The translations under genes were made by a program, and so were the position numbers. Below the pieces are notes generated by a model, which worked only from the letters and a program-made list of their open reading frames with translations, did no database searches and was not told the origin of the DNA. Shown piece by piece: positions 1-9,642 of a stretch of 25,546 nt of DNA; the stretch's first letter is position 1; the number at the start of each line of letters is the position of its first letter. This DNA is from Gymnopilus junonius. Lineage: Eukaryota > Basidiomycota > Agaricomycetes > Agaricales > Galerinaceae. The DNA is taken from positions 1-25,546 of the forward strand of contig JADNYJ010000453.1 in the NCBI GenBank assembly GCA_015501075.1, written 5' to 3'.

Positions 1-2
1 AC

Positions 3-421
3 GGCCTCGACAGTCTTCCGGTCGCTCTCCAGAATCTCGGATGGAAAGGTATGACAACCGCCGTAGCTGCGCATTACTCACTATTACTCATTTTTGTTCA
101 CTTTGCTCATGATTTATGTTTTTTTTTCCTCGACGACAGTTTACTTGATCTTTTTGGTTTGGGACGTATTTGGCTCATCATCATCTACTTATTCGTGGTG
201 GAACTAAAGGGTTATCGTTGGAGGAGATTAATGAAGTGTTTGAGGATCCTGATCCGAGGACGTACAGTGAGCGGTTGTTAGTTGAGAACAGGAGGCAAGG
301 AAAGGGCAGAGAGTCAGGGCGAGAGAAGGCACGGACACAAGAGGTGGTGCCTAGCTTTTTCAATAGCCTAATTTTGGCTAGCATTACGCTGACCATTAGG
401 ATGGAAGTTACATACATTTGA
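3..421 (+). CDS. MFS sugar transporter, C-terminal part only (5' end outside window)
   Basis: This is the last part of a major facilitator superfamily sugar/H+ symporter, a plasma-membrane protein. Exon 3-48 reads GLDSLPVALQNLGWK; an intron follows (49-139, GTATGA...CAG) and then an exon from 140. The exon reads the typical last-helix sequence WKVYLIFLVWDVF, then WLIIIYLFVVE, then the family signature TKGLSLEEINEVFEDPDPR, which follows the last membrane helix in fungal hexose/disaccharide transporters. These three pieces lie in three successive reading frames. Restoring one T at the TTT run 169-171 and one A at 202-203 joins them. The stop at 419-421 is in the last frame; the natural tail may be shorter. 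It is either a gene with two sequencing errors or a recently broken copy. Substrate cannot be told from the tail alone. Confidence 0.82.
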
Positions 422-927
422 TCGAGGTAATCTATCTATTGTAAACTACTAATTGTATACCCCCTTCGCGCATAGAATGAAATATCATTTTCAGGTAAAA
501 CTGAAACACCTGACTCTCATTGTTCCACCATCACACGTTCGACTTGTCAGATGGCTATTCCATTCATGGCGAAGCTAGTCTTATCTTTCCCATCTAACTC
601 TCAACTGGCGTCTTGGGGAGGGAGATCCTAATTATCAGCATCTATTTTTATCCGATTGAGTGCAGGGGAAATTGGTTACATCCGACATCGCCACTTCATC
701 ATCGCCTTAGCTCGGCGACATCGCCCTTCTCGGCCCATCTTTGATTCTTTCGAAAAAAGGGTCAATGGCGGCCGGTCGGGTTATCATTCGGATGCGGAGA
801 AGAAATAGATCTGGAGGGGTATAAAAGGGAAGCTTGGGTCGCTGTTATCTGATCAGCAGGATCTTCTTCCACTTCACCTACTACTCTTTCACCCAAACCA
901 CTCTTCTTATAACTACTCTTCCTCATC
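422..927 (+). promoter_or_regulatory. cipC upstream region with TATA box and two AGGGG elements
   Basis: This is the gap between the transporter stop and the cipC start. A clear TATA box (TATAAAA, 820-826) lies about 100 bp before the ATG and is followed by a CT-rich leader (about 865-925), the layout of strongly expressed fungal promoters. AGGGG occurs at 664-668 and at 815-819, directly before the TATA box. AGGGG is the core of fungal stress-response elements, but a 5-mer is weak evidence. No coding sequence was recognised here. Confidence 0.6.
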
Positions 928-1485
928 ATGGGTTGGTTCGATCACCACGAAGATAGCTACAACGAGGTATGTTGTTTGTGCATTCTATGTCATTCCATCT
1001 GGTTAAAATTTCTCTTCTATTCACAGGTCGCCAACGCCGGCCACAAGGCTCAGCTGTCGCATGAGCTGATCGCTGCCGCCGCTGCCTACGAGGTGAATAC
1101 CACTCCTTCCACAGCATACTCCTCGAGGCGGCTTCTGATGTCGCCTCCCTTTCCAGGCTGAGAAAGCGTACACGAAGCACTGCGCAGCTAACGGCAAGCC
1201 CGCTTCTCATGAGAAGGCAAAGGAGCTCTTGTGAGTTCCCCTCAGCTTCTAAAACCGTGCTCGGTCTTGCTAACCAGCGTTGATATGAACAGAGCTGGGT
1301 TTTCCGCTGCTTTCGTCGACCGTATTGTGGAGACCAAGGGACTCGACTTTGTTGACAAGGAGAAGGCTAAGCATGAAGGTACGCAGCTCCTTGTTGACAT
1401 GAAATTGTGGAGACCTTTGCTCACTAACACTTTCTTCTGAACAGCCAAGAAGAAACTCCACGAAGCGTCCTCGGCTGATTACTGA
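928..1485 (+). CDS. cipC: CipC-like antibiotic/stress response protein (DUF3759 family)
   Basis: This is a small soluble protein of 101 residues, named after the concanamycin-induced protein C of Aspergillus. Family members are abundant, often induced by stress, antibiotics or wood decay; the biochemical role is unknown. Five exons: 928-966, 1027-1092, 1157-1230, 1293-1378, 1445-1485, all with GT-AG introns of 60-66 bp. The protein starts MGWFDHHEDSYNE and carries the family core AGHKAQLSHELIAAAAAYE, then AYTKHCAANGKPASHEKAKE, GFSAAFVDRIVETKGLDF and VDKEKAKHEAKKKLHEASSADY near the end. Length and all conserved blocks match full-length members, and no frame correction is needed, unlike most neighbours. 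The start is the only ATG before the conserved GWFDHH motif. Its stop faces the ARV1 stop 180 bp away (convergent pair). Confidence 0.95.
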
Positions 1486-1665
1486 TGAACTTATTTGATT
1501 GTTTGTTGTCGATATACCACTGAAGCTGTATAATGAAATTTGGAATGTATAAATCTTCTTTTTCGTTCGTGGTCTCGGGCAACAGGTCTCCAGAATGAAT
1601 CCGCCCACAGGTTGGAGAAGAGGCTGATAAACATGGAATGTATAGGGGGCAACGAAGGCACAGAT

Positions 1666-3012
1666 TCATGGTATACTGTACGCGAGCCATGCTTCCCTAG
1701 CCAACTCGTCTTCGCCAACCCATTTACTAACAAGAGTAGCGACGGCGGTCTTGGCCACCCATCCTGAAAGAATGATGATGGACGTAAAGAGCGGATGGAT
1801 GTCCAAGATCACTAACAAACTCGTAAGTAAAGACCAGGACAACTCCGAAAGGAGACAAGGCAACATCAGCCACGTACCACGGAGGCCAAAACCGCTGACA
1901 TCCCCCCTACCACGTTCCGTACCACCCATTCTCGATCTAGCTTGTCGTCGTCTAGAATTTCGAAGAGGTGAATTAAAGGGTTGCTTGTGCCGTTGTCGTG
2001 GAGCCATAGATGCTTCGCCCATTCTGGGAGGGGGTTGTCGATCTTTGGCAGAGGAGGAGTTGTGGAGGTGGTTGGTAGCCATATCGTAAGGAGGAAGAGG
2101 AGGAATAACTTGGTTAAGGAGGAATAGAACAGGCTGAGCGATATCAGGGAGAGGCTAGAAGGGCATAAGCGGAGGAATTGAAAATGCGTCGAAGAGCATA
2201 CGCACTGGAATTGTTGTCGGATGCTTGACTTCACAGAGGGTGGCGGGCGGAAGGAGTGGAAGATTTCAATGATTCTCAGAACAATGCAGCACGTAAGTAT
2301 GATTCCACCGTGAAATGCGATGGTCTCTGTTGTCGTAGATTAAAGATGAGCACGATCTCTGCTACAGCCAGACGATATGTTGAAGCTAACGTACCAGCTG
2401 AAGTGCCGAGAAAAACACGCAAGAAAGCAAACAAAGTCTCCTTTGTCCATGGTGTCAGGACTGTCGTTGAAGCTGGGGACGCTACGCTAGCATTCAGATA
2501 GCTCCATCTAATGAACGCATCGACAACTGTAAGGGCTAATCCGAGTTTAATTATCAACACCCATGTCTCCTAGAAAAAGAAACCAAGGGATTTGATTAGA
2601 AGAACAGGGAATAAAAGTTGGCTACACGTCGTACCAATGCTTGGCTTGGCTTTTGAAGACCTTCCGGCCCTTCCTCCTGTTCGTTCGATTTGGATTTGGC
2701 ATTCGTATTGGGTGCAGAACGCCCAGTCAACCTTCGGGGTTCCGCGCCAGTGTTATACAGCAGATGTCGATATACACCGCGCTTGAGCAGGAACAGGTCC
2801 AGAAGGATGGTCAGAGAGTCATGTTCGACGTAAGGGTCGACGAATTGAAGACATTTGGGCTACTTCAAGGCGAATTGAAATCGTCAGTTGAGTTGGGGGA
2901 GAGAAAGAGAGAAAATGAGGCTTACGCATTGTTCTAGCCGGAGGTTGTACTCTGATTCGTAGACTGTATATAGATAGGGCGTTGGGTGGGTGCAGGTTGT
3001 GCATATGGGCAT
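1666..3012 (-). CDS. ARV1: ARV1 family sterol/sphingolipid homeostasis protein
   Basis: ARV1 is an ER membrane protein needed for sterol transport, sphingolipid balance and GPI-anchor synthesis. Exons (transcript order): 2926-3012, 2635-2859, 2395-2569, 2206-2326, 1878-2154, 1666-1811. The N-terminal Arv1 homology domain has a zinc-ribbon pattern C-x2-C (MPICTTC) and C-x2-C (LEQCPKC, spliced across intron 1), followed by VEHDSLTILLDLFLLK and VYRHLLYN. Later hydrophobic blocks (ETWVLIIKLGLALTVVDAF, ETIAFHGGIILTCCIVLR, YSSLTKLFLLFLLTIW) are the usual membrane segments. A long C-terminal region (PEWAKHLWLHDNG, LDIHPLFTSIIILSGWVAKT) goes beyond the yeast protein. Length about 343 aa. The join of exon 5 to 6 needs one extra G near 1892-1893 to read SAGFGLRVILDIHP with a canonical GTACGT donor; otherwise a weak GTGGCT donor (intron 1812-1873) would be used. 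Confidence 0.88.
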
Positions 3013-4305
3013 TCTGATGATGAGAATCAGGTTCAAGGGGTTGCTTAGGCGAGAACGTCTTGATTTGTGGCACCTCTTCAGCCAAACAACTTTGATGGTC
3101 AATGATTCTCATCTCTCATCCTTCCTTTGTTGTCGACCATCTCATCTCAATGGAACGTTGGGTTGAAGGGGATCCTGATGCTCGGTAATTAATTCCGTCA
3201 AAGCTTCAAATATTGTTTCAAGGATCTGCAGCAATAGCAAAGGCAGCCTGTAGGTTGCCTATGGTTCCCCTCTTTTTTCCAGCGTTTGAACATCCTACGA
3301 TCTGGCTGTAATTATTCACTGATTTTATTGTTTCTAGGTTTCTCTCTCTTTTTATATAAAAAAAAACATTTTGAACTGCCCTCTTCAGCCGACAATTGCC
3401 GATGTTATGATCTACAGACAGCGTTGACTGACTAGTCTCTGATAAATGCAATTGAGATCCTATCGGGGCTTGGGAACTGGCATCGCAGGATAAATGCAAG
3501 AAAGTCAAACGTGATCATCCGAGAATGAACTATCTACGTTAACCCGCGACATCTTTGACATGGAGGATCTGCCTCTCTATTTGCTCTGGATATCCCATAA
3601 TCTGCTTTTGCCGTGATACTACTCTAGGCTGATCTGTTTGAAGCCCTGTGCAGGAGGGATGATTGTAGCTAGTACTGTTACCTATCATCTATCACTTGAC
3701 CCTCTCTCTTCATTCCCTGTATTCCTCGGTGCGCTATCATTCCGGCTTCTGGCAGGGTGCCTTGTAATCGACTTTTTCTCTTGGGTGCCATTTTATTTAT
3801 TGAGTCCCTCTGCCAATCTGTAAAGTTCCTCGTCTATTGTTCAGTTTTGGCTGACAGTCCCTCCCCAGCCCCTTACTTCCTGGCATTTGCCTATATTTTT
3901 TTGAATGTTGGTGCGCTCGTAATTTTTAAGGTGACATGCGACTCCGGAGGTAGCCCACTCATTTATACCCGCCTAGCTGCCATTATTTTTCCGTGATATC
4001 CATTTAAGAAGTCTCTGATATCCATTCTATTGGCAGGTTATATTAGTCTCATTGCCTAAGGTTGCCTCCAAATCTTATCAAGAAGAAGATACGTCATCCT
4101 GTGAGTAACTCAGCGATTAAATGTGCACTTGCCTGCTTGTCTTCAATTTCAGTCGCTTCTCATGCATGACGCGAGTGTATACGAACGTCAGCTTTACAGT
4201 ATTTAAACATTCACACCACGCTGGTCCCCGATAGAATTATTTCTCATCCCCCATTTTGTTCTCCTAGGAGACAAAATATAGATACCCCTTGCAGATGGTC
4301 TAATA
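3013..4305. other. Intergenic region between divergent ARV1 and RCC2-PHD genes
   Basis: This 1.3 kb stretch has no open frame with recognisable protein similarity. It is rich in T/C tracts and contains an 11-bp direct repeat TGATATCCATT at 3994-4004 and 4016-4026. It must hold both promoters, but no convincing TATA box was placed for either gene. Confidence 0.5.
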
Positions 4306-4357
4306 ATGGCCACGTACGCGTATTTGAATACTAATTGTTGTTATCCTGCCTACCAGC

Positions 4358-6973
4358 ATGAATGGTGAGGACGTCCGTTTGGGAGAAAGACAACACCGGG
4401 GATGCGATGCAGGTGACCGAGAGAAACAACTTTGCAACTCAACTAAGCCCTTCATGACCACCGACGAAGCACAAACATCCACTGAGCAGCAGTGGGGTCG
4501 AGGTACATTGAAATGAGTATTTATATCAGTATTCTCAGCTAACAGTTCCATTGTAGTCCTAATTTGCGGTGGTACTGACTGGTGCGTTTCTCAAGTTGGT
4601 TTCTCACACTCTTAGCTGCTCAACCCAAACTCCTGTTTTCTCCTGCTTCTTTTCATGAATGCAGGCCCAAACTTGGACGTAAAGATCGCGGAGGGTCATC
4701 TGGGGTGGAAAATGGCGAATCAGAGTAAGTCTTCCTACGTTTTAACTTCGAGAACGTTGGGTCGCTCAAGCGACAGGCGACTCGTAGAAATCCCGACCTC
4801 CTCGAACCATATCTCCTTCGGTCGCTGCTAAATGTCAAGTCGGTGTCCATACACACTTCATGCGCAGGCTGTCACTTCGTCGTCCTCGACATAGAGGGTC
4901 AAGCATGGTTGTTTGGTCGCAACGGGTTCTCAGCCCTCGGTGTACCGGATTCCGAATTCATATCGGAGAACGCGCCCCGCTTGGTTAAGGCGACAGATTT
5001 GGGAGCTCCGAAGGGTACCCGGTTCGTCCACGCCGCTTGTGGAAGGAACCATACGTTACTGGTTGGGAGTGACGGGTCCGTATGGGCGGCGGGCAGAACA
5101 ACTTGGGTCAAGTCAGTAGCTTCCTGTACTACCATGAGTGCTATTTTCTAATCTAAAACGGTGCAGTGCGGTCAGCATGTCTCCTCTGAGGTGTCCGCTT
5201 TCCATACTGTCTCTGTGAATCATGGCGGGAAGAAGGAACATGTCGTGCAGGCCGCCGCGGGTATTACGTTCTCGCTCGTCCTCACCAAGTCCGGCAAAGG
5301 TGCATTCTTTCTCTTCTCATGCCTTGAACGGTGCGTTGAACTAGGAACTCTCAGTTTTCGCTTTTGGAAGTGCAGAAAAAGGCCAACTGGGCAATGGCAC
5401 GACGGGTGAACGCATCACAACGGGCAACAAAACCACGTTCGACATTGAAACCACACCTGGTATGTCCACGCCTCTTCCGCTTTTTACAGCCGCGTTAACT
5501 CGTTCCAGTTTATATCAAGGAGCTGGACGGCAAGCACATTGTCAAAATTGTTTCCGGTCAGCAACACAGTCTGGCTTTAGACTCGACAGGGTGGGCTCAA
5601 GGAATGTGTGGAGACTCTGGATGAAGCTAACCATGCTCTAGTGTCGTCTACGGATGGGGCTACAATGGATATTGTCGTCTTGGATTGGGAAACCAGGTGG
5701 ACGCATTGAAACCGAAAGTTGTCCCTCAGGCGCGTCACAAGTTCTTAACTCTTCTTCGAAGGAGTTTTGACATAGGTTTATAGTTTGCTGGACCGAATGA
5801 GGCAACCATGGCCATGGACATTGTTGCAGGCCCCTCGAACAGTATCGTGGTTGATAAGCAGAAGATGTATTGGATGGCTGGCAAAGTTCGTATTTTCGCT
5901 TCGCCGGCGCGTTTTCCCTTTTAATGACGCGTCTCTTTTTTGCAGTGGAAGAACAGCGGAGAAGGTGATTTGTGATTTGACATGACGTACAATCACGTCA
6001 AAATTTCAGCTCACGCGACTTAGGTTCTTCTGGCTCGCCTTACTCGACTTTCCGTTACATGCAGGACATCATGTGGGTTTTGTTACATTGAACTATTTTT
6101 ACTTTCTTACTTGTGTCTTATAGGGCCTGCAAGGTCATTATAGCACGTTCTGGAGGGGTCACACACTGGTTAGTGACTCCTGATGATGATGGCTCGCCTA
6201 TGACTGTCTGCTGGGGTCAAAACGCGAACAACGGTTCGTATTGCTACTGTCGCTCCTTAATCTGCACCACATGTGTATAATGCCGATGACCAGGTGAACT
6301 CGGGCTAGGTCCAGAAGAGAGGAAAAGCTCCAGCAAGCCTACAAGGAATGCCCCTCTTGTCGGTATCCATGTATTTGAGTAAGCCCTTAACTGACATTTT
6401 TCTTTTTGGGCATATTCTCAATTACATACAGCATCGCTGCGGGACAAAACACGACATTGTTCCTCGCCAAGCCTAACGACAAGTTTTCAGATATGCCTCG
6501 ACACCCTGAAGACGTCAACCCACCGTCTCTTTGTATGGGATGTGGCAAAGATCATGGAGAGGATGATTCACCTCTGGAGTGCGACAAGGTATTTCTCACT
6601 TGGCTACTTTGCTCGTGAACACATATTTATTTTGTTGCGTAGTGTGACTCTCCATGGCACTTGCAATGCCTCGACCCTCCTCTTGATGCTGTACCTGACG
6701 GCGAGTGGTTCTGTCCTGACTGTCTAGATGATCCAGGTGCCCCTGTAGGTGCTTGGGCTGTCAAAAAGGACAAGCCTAAGGCAAAAGCAAAGGCAAAGAG
6801 GGCCGCACCCGCTGCTGAGGATGAAGACAATGAAGGAGGCGCAAAAAGGAAGGCAGCGCCGACTGCAAGGGCTGGTGCGTCGTTTTGATCTTTCCTTCGT
6901 ATTCACAACGTACTTGCAGTTAATTCTCTTATCTTCTGCCGTAGCTCCCGCTCCTAAGAAAAAGAAGCAATAG
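4358..6973 (+). CDS. RCC2-like beta-propeller protein with C-terminal PHD finger
   Basis: A protein of about 581 aa in 16 exons: 4358-4502, 4557-4581, 4665-4724, 4788-5111, 5167-5299, 5355-5459, 5509-5590, 5642-5729, 5784-5885, 5946-5964, 6024-6072, 6124-6233, 6294-6378, 6432-6588, 6643-6874, 6945-6973. Residues about 50-460 are RCC1-type propeller repeats of the RCC2/TD-60 type: LICGGTDWPKLGRK, SIHTSCAGCHFVVLD, CGRNHTLLVGSDGSVWAAG, FGSAEKGQLG, SGQQHSLALDSTG, YGWGYNGYCRLGLG, CWGQNANNGELGLG. Residues about 476-523 form a PHD finger with all eight zinc ligands (CMGC, CDKC, HLQC, WFCPDC), which usually reads histone H3 tails. The tail is basic (KAKAKAKR, ending APKKKKQ) and resembles a nuclear localisation signal. 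Exon 4 needs one A at 5097-5098 to give GRNNLGQCG; otherwise a weaker donor at 5107 is used. Intron 8 (5730-5783) is GC-AG. A start at 4306 with a 43 bp intron (4314-4356) is also possible. Confidence 0.93.
5730..5783 (+). other. GC-AG intron in the RCC2-PHD gene
   Basis: The preceding exon must end after ...KVVPQ (CAG at 5727-5729) and the next must start TTTGCTGGACC (FAGPNEATMAM) in phase 0. The intron between therefore begins GCGCGT and ends TTTATAG. No GT donor nearby keeps the frame. Confidence 0.7.
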
Positions 6974-7697
6974 GTGCTTCTTTGCCTTTCGGGCCTCTTA
7001 TGATTCGGTCCTTTCGTCATTCCAAATGGCCTAACACTGGGCGAGACTATTGCTCGTCTTGTACGTGTTTGAACTTGTTGTATGCGATTCTTTATCTATT
7101 TATTGTATACCCGGTTGGTTACTACCTTCCATTATATTATATGTGGGATTGCGAGCAATTCTTTGTCTTGTAGTCTGTAGCGCTATGTCTGTACATCTCG
7201 GTGTTTAGTGACTCGAACCTTCTGTATTCTCAGCTCGTAACCTCATAACTCCCCTCTCCCCAAAAATTATATGCTAGCCATCTGTGGCATTTTACATTTG
7301 TTGTCAATGTAAGATCAGAGTAGAGGAGAAACGTATGCGTCCTGCGCATGCTTACGGCGCAGTTCATTATTTAGCGCTCATCGGACGGCGGAATGACGAT
7401 ATTCCGTTTACCCGACTTCCGTTCAACTTTCGGACGTAGTCGGTCCACACTCGTTAACAAGCCATACTTACGTAGACCATTATATCGTGCATATTGTATA
7501 TAGGTATTAATAAGACTGATTAGCATCATCAGGGCTGACCTGTAGTATTTGGGAACGAGTCATGAAGTCGAGTCATTCTGAACGTCCCACGTTATAGGGA
7601 AGTCAGTTTGTATAAGACGCGTCGTACTTAAGCATATATCATTCGCACTAAAATCAACCACCAAAAACCAGCCGGCCTCAACTCTAGCTGTCCTTAA
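6974..7697. other. Intergenic region before GNAT A
   Basis: No coding similarity was recognised in this 724 bp gap. It contains a 6-bp inverted repeat CGGAAT-6 nt-ATTCCG (7389-7406), a CGG/CCG arrangement like those bound by fungal zinc-cluster activators. A single copy is weak evidence. Confidence 0.4.
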
Positions 7698-8324
7698 ATG
7701 GCCCAGACGGATATATGGACGGAAAGGCTATTCCTCAGAGCCGCAGAGGAACGCGACCTCTTTGCGTTTAAGAAGTTTTTATGGGATCCAGAGGCGATGA
7801 AGTACTGGTAAAGAAGCATTCAGCTGGGAGGTCGGGTGGGCCCCTGATTGCCCTCTGTTCTATTCAGGTCAACAGCCCCACACACGGACATGGAGCAGAC
7901 GAAGAAATTTCTCGACAACATGATCAAGTCGCCATATAATGGTGTCCTCGATTTCGTGGTCTGCTTGCCCGATGCAAGCAGTACTGGGATTTCATCGGGT
8001 GGTTCGGACGAGTGCTGCGCCATTCCTATCGGAAAAGCGGGAATATGGAACGGCCAAGAAATTGGGTTCCTTCTGAGTTCGGAGTATTGGGGAAAGGGTT
8101 ATGCATTTGAGGCTCTGGACGCTATTATCAAACAGTTTTGGGCGACCAACGAGCGTGAGGAGGCGACTATCAAGGCAGACGTTGATCCGAGGAATAAAAG
8201 GTGCTTGAGATTGTTAAAGAAGCTGGGATTCGTGGAAGTTGGGATGGCGAAGAATACGTATGAGACGCACATCGGGTGGTGCGACAGCGTTTATTTGGAG
8301 GCTCGAAAACCCAGTTCGCATTAA
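7698..8324 (+). CDS. GNAT family N-acetyltransferase A (RimJ/RimL-like)
   Basis: A 188-aa acetyl-CoA-dependent N-acetyltransferase; the substrate is unknown. Exons 7698-7807 and 7868-8324, with the single intron splitting the Trp codon of MKYW (phase 2). The N-terminus WTERLFLRAAEERD is the RimJ/RimL-type beta1-alpha1 opening. The core GKAGIWNGQEIGFLLSSEYW leads into WGKGYA (residues 111-116), the acetyl-CoA pyrophosphate-binding loop of motif A. The next conserved block, ADVDPRNKRCLRLLKKLGF, is motif B, where the N (NxxS/C) helps hold the cofactor. It ends HIGWCDSVYLEARKPSSH. The frame is intact. Its closest visible relative is the paralogue at 18614-19271 (-). These proteins often act on protein or small-molecule amines in stress or toxin defence, but nothing here fixes the role. 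Confidence 0.93.
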
Positions 8325-9642
8325 ATTGGTGCCGACGCCTCGCTCGTAAACCGCGTAACTCGTTCAGCTAGTCAAGTCTTTTTCCAGAAATTTTTGTAAT
8401 GAGAGCGTCCAAAAGATACATGGGATCGAAATCTTCAGTTAATAGCACAGTACCCCTAGTTCAGAGTAGTCCATCAGGCTTGTGCGTGTTTGCAATGCGT
8501 CAAGTGATTGGTGTGCTCATTAGGGGCTCTATTTATAACTCTCGAACTTTTCAATCTAATCTTATCTAGCAACCTATATGACCATATATGACACGGAACT
8601 CACCCTGATTTATGATTATTTACTCACTCTTCAAAATGAGGTTCGTGGTAGCTGTCGATGGGCTTCAAGTTATTACACCTCAATCGAAAGTTGTGCTTGA
8701 TGCAAGCTTGATGAGGACCTTCTAGATCTGACATTCTCCTTCTTTCAAGTCAGCTCTTTCTTTTATTTCCTTGTTGCCTCGACCTCGAGCTGAGCCAGCA
8801 GCTTATATGGGTTTTGTTGGTTTGCAAAAGCTTTTTTGAGCCAGCGATGAGCATACTAAGGTCGACAATGAATTCATGGGAGATATTGATGGACCTTATT
8901 CCCGAACACGTTCTCGAGAAATGAAAAGACGGTGTGTGAGTGCATATTTCCATTCTTCTGATGGCACTATAAGAACAGCTGAAGAACCGATCACAACCAC
9001 ACCATCATCTGGAGTGTCGAGTGTCTTCGTTTCACGCATTATGACCGCCGTCTTGCTGATGTTGAGGAAGATATCTCAATGCACCACGCGCTTACTATGT
9101 CTTGATATATCGCCATGTCTTTCCACATCTCAAGTTTATGAAGTTTTTGAGCCCACAGGCAAAGGATAGAACAGAACCTAGATATTCTGTGCTTTGACAG
9201 ATATTCCAAAAGCAATGTCCATTACATAGTCTCATTCCATATGAAGGCCCATTATTTACATGTTAAAGACGCGCACATCTCCTATTTTTGAGTTTATAAT
9301 TAGACATTCCGAGCCGTTGGAATGATTGATCCGGGTACCGGCAGACCGGTCGCAAACGCGTAAACGGCGAGTGGTCAGCGGTGGCGGTGTCTCCCAGCGA
9401 TTGTGAGTCCTGTTTCTGGTTTCCGCATTCTTTCCTCACTTTCCTCCTATTCCGCCCTTTACCTCCCTAGAAAAGTCGGCATTAATTCGGGGAAATACTC
9501 TTCAAAGTAGACTGTGATTTTTTGCCTGACGCCGGAAGCCTGTCAGACGTGTCCTAAAGCAGTCACTGGGTCGAAGAGGCAAAGAGGTTAGAAGGGTCCA
9601 AGTTATCCACATCCTCTCTTTCTTCCTGACTTTACCACCGCC
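8325..9642. other. Gene-poor region between GNAT A and the M28 peptidase gene
   Basis: This 1.3 kb holds only short open frames without family resemblance or plausible splicing. The last 350 bp (about 9300-9642) turns C/T-rich with short pyrimidine tracts and presumably contains the peptidase promoter and leader. No remnant of a mobile element was recognised. Confidence 0.4.

Noticed and set aside
1..421. A decayed transporter pseudogene
   Set aside because: Only two changes, both in homopolymers, matching the same error type in essential genes nearby. With the 5' end missing this cannot be settled, so it is annotated as a CDS with doubts.
5097..5111. An alternative donor at 5107 (GTCAAG) that avoids a frame correction in RCC2-PHD
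   Set aside because: It would give GRTTWCGQ instead of the standard repeat motif GRNNLGQCG and uses a poorer donor than GTCAGT at 5112. It remains the fallback if resequencing confirms the base count.
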